A stretch of DNA of 64,000 nucleotides, from assembly GCA_039621445.1 (NCBI GenBank), contig CP154954.1:124001-188000 (forward strand), read 5' to 3'. Shown one piece after another: positions 50,329 to 64,000 of this stretch. A model generated the notes under the pieces. That model was given only the letters and a program-made list of their open reading frames with translations. It had not been told where the DNA came from and ran no database searches. The stretch's first letter is position 1, and every line of letters starts with the position of its first letter. Origin of the DNA: Euglena gracilis (lineage: Eukaryota > Euglenida > Euglenophyceae > Euglenales). Position numbers and translations under genes: made by a program.

Positions 50329-50538
50329 ATGGTACGTAAAAAAGATATATTAAATGAAAGGTTAAAAAATTACACAATAGAAACAGACGTGTCCCGTAAG
50401 GTGAGGCAAAAAGTTGCGTTCCGTTTAGCGGCTAAAAACATATTTTTGATGTATAATAAAGTTTCATCTTCATTTACTGTGGAGGATATTAGTTATTCTT
50501 TACTTGAGAAGCTGAAGCCATATGGTGTATTATCGTAG
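50329..50538 (+). pseudogene. Rep N-terminal fragment (motif I only)
   Basis: 69 codons from ATG. AAKNIFLMYNKV is a motif I with its usual upstream context, followed by SSSFTVEDISYSLLEKLKPY, a helix as in the Rep N-terminus. The frame then stops; in another phase about 35 codons continue (IIVDTYIDCETNVTDLS). Motif II and beyond are missing. It resembles the geminivirus-type Rep N-terminus even more than the main rep does, so it may be the remnant of a second plasmid. AAGGA precedes the ATG. Confidence 0.6.
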
Positions 50539-50730
50539 ATACGTATATTGACTGTGAAACTAACGTAACTGACTTATCTAGAGTAAAAGAAACTAAACGT
50601 GAGTATTATATTTTTAGACCTCAAATAGACAAAAATTAGTAGCAAAACTTATTAATAATAATAATGTAAATTATCTATAAATAACTGTAAAGTGATTTTT
50701 CGAATATAATTTTTATTTTATTATTAAAAT

Positions 50731-56295
<5,565 letters not shown>

Positions 56296-56421
56296 TTAAA
56301 ATAATTTCGTTTTATCTCAAATTTTTTTGAATATTTTTTAGTATTTTTTAAATACGTTAAATTTTATAATTTTTAGAATAATGTTTAAATTTTTAAGTTC
56401 AAAAAGATCTTTTATTTTTTT

Positions 56422-56586
56422 ATGGCGGTTCCAAAAAAGAAAATGTCCAAATCTCGTAGAAACTCAAGGAAAAGTAACTGGAAAAAAAAGGTGCTTAAAA
56501 AAGTTCTTTTTGCTCTTTCTTTAGGAAAATCTTTTGAAGCGAATACTAATGTTAATTTTTCTTTTGGAGACAAATTACCACAATAG
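56422..56586 (+). CDS. rpl32: 50S ribosomal protein L32, copy 2
   Basis: Identical to 38137-38301. Confidence 0.95.
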   Translation: MAVPKKKMSKSRRNSRKSNWKKKVLKKVLFALSLGKSFEANTNVNFSFGDKLPQ

Positions 56587-56620
56587 TGCTGTGATAATAT
56601 GTAAAATTGTAATTATTTTT

Positions 56621-57576
<956 letters not shown>

Positions 57577-57687
57577 ATAAGGTTTTTCTTTGAGATAGGA
57601 AATTTCAAAGGACATATTTATATTTTATTAAAAAAATTTTTTAATATAGAATTTTGTTTATTGTTAAATTTATTTTTAGTTATTTTT

Positions 57688-57914
57688 ATGAAATTAAATT
57701 CTATTGAAGTAATAGGTAAGTTATGGATTTCTTAAAAAATTTTTTATATTTATTTTAGATTTATTATGAATCATATAATTTTTTTAATTTAATTTTTTTA
57801 AAAATTTTTTATTTAACTAGAAAATCTTCTATTGCCAAAATAATTCTCTTCCTTCCTAAAGATGGTGGTGGTGAAATTTTGATTAATGGAGAAAAAGCTT
57901 TTAACTATTTGCAG
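57688..57914 (+). pseudogene. rps9: rps9 exons 1-2, copy 2, cut by palindrome
   Basis: Exon 1 at 57688 and exon 2 at 57819-57914 as in copy 1. The intron runs to the palindrome centre at 58.6 kb and then turns back, so the S9 C-terminal exon is not reached. Confidence 0.85.
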
Positions 57915-58585
57915 TTGCGAGTTCTAAAAGTCTTTATTTAACATTTCCAAGTTAAGGGAAAAAAAATAATCTCGTTTATTTAAATTTTATTATTGATTTT
58001 TATTTAATAATTTTTAAGCATTTAATAGATTTATTATTTTTTAATTTAATCCTAAAGATGATAAATTTCGAGTTAATAATTGAATTTAAATTAAGTTTAA
58101 GATAACAGTTGAAATTTTTAATAAAGTTAAATCGATATTAATATAGTTGCACATATTAATATACTAATATACTTCTTGGATAGAAATTCTTTTTAATTTG
58201 AAATCAAAATATTCAAATTTACCTTAGACGTAAGAACTAAATTTTTTTATAATTTTTATATTTTATTCGAAAGACTTTCTTTAAATTATGATATACAAAT
58301 ATAAAAAAGTAAATGATAGATTATTAAACATTGTTATAAATTATCTTTATTGTTCATAAAATTTTAATTAAGGAAGTATTTATGAAAGTTATTCTATTTT
58401 ATTTTAATAAACTTTTTATGAGCTGGATACATTTATTGATGTTTGTCCAGTTCTTTTGAGGGAAATAATTTATCAATTTTATTTTCTATCAACTAATAAC
58501 CTTCGTTGAGAAAAAGAATTTTTAAAATGTTATTTTTAATTTTTGTTTGTTTAATAAACTATTTTTTTATATATTTTTTCAAGTA

Positions 58586-58612
58586 CAACTTTCAACGTTA
58601 TTTGATTGTAAA
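58586..58612. other. 27-base spacer at palindrome centre
   Basis: Loop between CAAGTA on the left and TACTTG on the right. No gene. Confidence 0.9.
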
Positions 58613-59284
58613 TACTTGAAAAAATATATTAAAAAATAGTTTAATAAACAAACACAAATTAAAAAATAACATTTTAAAAATTCTTTTTCTCAACGAAGGT
58701 TATTAGTTGATAGAAAATAAAATTGATAAATTATTTCCCTCAAAAGAACTGGACAAACATCAATAAATGTATCCAGCTCATAAAAAGTTTATTAAAATAA
58801 AATAGAATAACTTTCATAAATACTTCCTTAATTAAAATTTTATGAACAATAAAGATAATTTATAACAATGTTTAATAATCTATCATTTACTTTTTTATAT
58901 TTGTATATCATAATTTAAAGAAAGTCTTTCGAATAAAATATAAAAATTATAAAAAAATTTAGTTCTTACGTCTAAGGTAAATTTGAATATTTTGATTTCA
59001 AATTAAAAAGAATTTCTATCCAAGAAGTATATTAGTATATTAATATGTGCAACTATATTAATATCGATTTAACTTTATTAAAAATTTCAACTGTTATCTT
59101 AAACTTAATTTAAATTCAATTATTAACTCGAAATTTATCATCTTTAGGATTAAATTAAAAAATAATAAATCTATTAAATGCTTAAAAATTATTAAATAAA
59201 AATCAATAATAAAATTTAAATAAACGAGATTATTTTTTTTCCCTTAACTTGGAAATGTTAAATAAAGACTTTTAGAACTCGCAA

Positions 59285-59510
59285 CTGCAAATAGTTAAAA
59301 GCTTTTTCTCCATTAATCAAAATTTCACCACCACCATCTTTAGGAAGGAAGAGAATTATTTTGGCAATAGAAGATTTTCTAGTTAAATAAAAATTTTTAA
59401 AAAAATTAAATTAAAAAAATTATATGATTCATAATAAATCTAAAATAAATATAAAAAATTTTTTAAGAAATCCATAACTTACCTATTACTTCAATAGAAT
59501 TTAATTTCAT
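59285..59510 (-). pseudogene. rps9: rps9 exons 1-2, copy 3, inverted
   Basis: Exon 1 starts at 59510; exon 2 is 59380-59285. Same truncation as copy 2. Confidence 0.85.
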
Positions 59511-59621
59511 AAAAATAACTAAAAATAAATTTAACAATAAACAAAATTCTATATTAAAAAATTTTTTTAATAAAATATAAATATGTCCTTTGAAATTTCC
59601 TATCTCAAAGAAAAACCTTAT

Positions 59622-60578
<957 letters not shown>

Positions 60579-60612
60579 AAAAATAATTACAATTTTACAT
60601 ATTATCACAGCA

Positions 60613-60777
60613 CTATTGTGGTAATTTGTCTCCAAAAGAAAAATTAACATTAGTATTCGCTTCAAAAGATTTTCCTAAAGAAAGAGCAAAAAGAACTTTT
60701 TTAAGCACCTTTTTTTTCCAGTTACTTTTCCTTGAGTTTCTACGAGATTTGGACATTTTCTTTTTTGGAACCGCCAT
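60613..60777 (-). CDS. rpl32: 50S ribosomal protein L32, copy 3
   Basis: Identical 54-residue L32 on the minus strand. Confidence 0.94.
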   Translation of the reverse strand: MAVPKKKMSKSRRNSRKSNWKKKVLKKVLFALSLGKSFEANTNVNFSFGDKLPQ

Positions 60778-60903
60778 AAAAAAATAAAAGATCTTTTTGA
60801 ACTTAAAAATTTAAACATTATTCTAAAAATTATAAAATTTAACGTATTTAAAAAATACTAAAAAATATTCAAAAAAATTTGAGATAAAACGAAATTATTT
60901 TAA

Positions 60904-64000
<3,097 letters not shown>

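Larger units (their letters stand above)
45190..50640 (+). mobile_element. Integrated plasmid-like Rep element, copy 2 (best preserved)
   Basis: Order: small frame, Rep-like paralogue without histidines, HUH Rep, two hairpins, mini-frame with H1, 576-residue Rep-like tandem protein, H2, H3, a small broken frame, direct repeats, stem-loop, Rep N-terminal fragment, then rbcL. All frames point the same way. Lack of introns and Shine-Dalgarno-like leaders set it apart from the host plastid. Known relatives of this kind of Rep are geminiviruses, related CRESS-DNA viruses and red-algal plasmids; which is nearest needs a tree. Confidence 0.72.

Overview
The window is very A+T-rich plastid DNA from a photosynthetic euglenid, close to Euglena in style. 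Evidence: plastid genes cut into many short exons by small introns that begin with GTGYG/NTNNG; degenerate group II domain V hairpins before many 3' splice sites; an rbcL with ten exons; the linkages rbcL-rpl32-psaC-rps9-rpl12 and rps4-rps11; and tRNA blocks V-N-R-L and Y-H-M-W-E-G.

Layout. 1-7.2 kb: rpoC1 and rpoC2 (RNA polymerase), with frameshifts, a stop codon and a poly-T block where the rpoC2 N-terminus should be. 7.2-9.6 kb: ten tRNAs, rps11 and rps4. 9.67-12.34 kb: 5' part of psbB (CP47), broken off mid-gene. 12.3-24 kb: petB and atpB as a large palindrome around single-copy psbH (arms about 13.73-18.69 and 19.04-24.0 kb), plus a further direct repeat of petB at 12.34-13.73 kb. The right arm is the only complete version: psbH, psbN on the opposite strand, petB, atpB, atpE. 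26.9-32.4 kb: a foreign plasmid-like element. 32.4-41.9 kb: rbcL, rpl32, psaC, rps9, rpl12. 43-44 kb: a small island of different composition with a broken minus-strand frame. 44.0-57.9 kb: a direct repeat of about 25.7-39.65 kb (atpE 3' exon, the element, rbcL to rps9). 58.6 kb to the end: the same rbcL-rps9 block inverted around a 27-base spacer. The repeats may be real recombination products of a plastid genome or foldback/chimeric assembly; the sequence alone cannot decide.

The most interesting content is the element between atpE and rbcL (better preserved at 45.19-50.64 kb). It carries a rolling-circle Rep of the HUH class resembling geminivirus/algal-plasmid Reps (motif I FLTY-type, HVH motif II, Y-x-x-K motif III, a helicase-like C-terminus with a degraded P-loop). 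Upstream lies a Rep-like paralogue that has lost the histidines and overlaps the Rep start by ATGA. A third Rep N-terminal fragment lies downstream. A 576-residue protein looks like two tandem, histidine-free Rep-like domains. A family of short hairpins sharing the core GAGAATAAAAT, 19-base direct repeats and a GCAATA/TATTGC stem-loop may mark an origin. Shine-Dalgarno-like sequences precede its main frames. The working picture is an integrated, decaying CRESS-type plasmid in a plastid chromosome.

The plastid genes encode parts of photosystem II (psbB, psbH, psbN), cytochrome b6f (petB), ATP synthase (atpB, atpE), photosystem I (psaC), Rubisco (rbcL), RNA polymerase and the ribosome, as expected for an autotrophic plastid.
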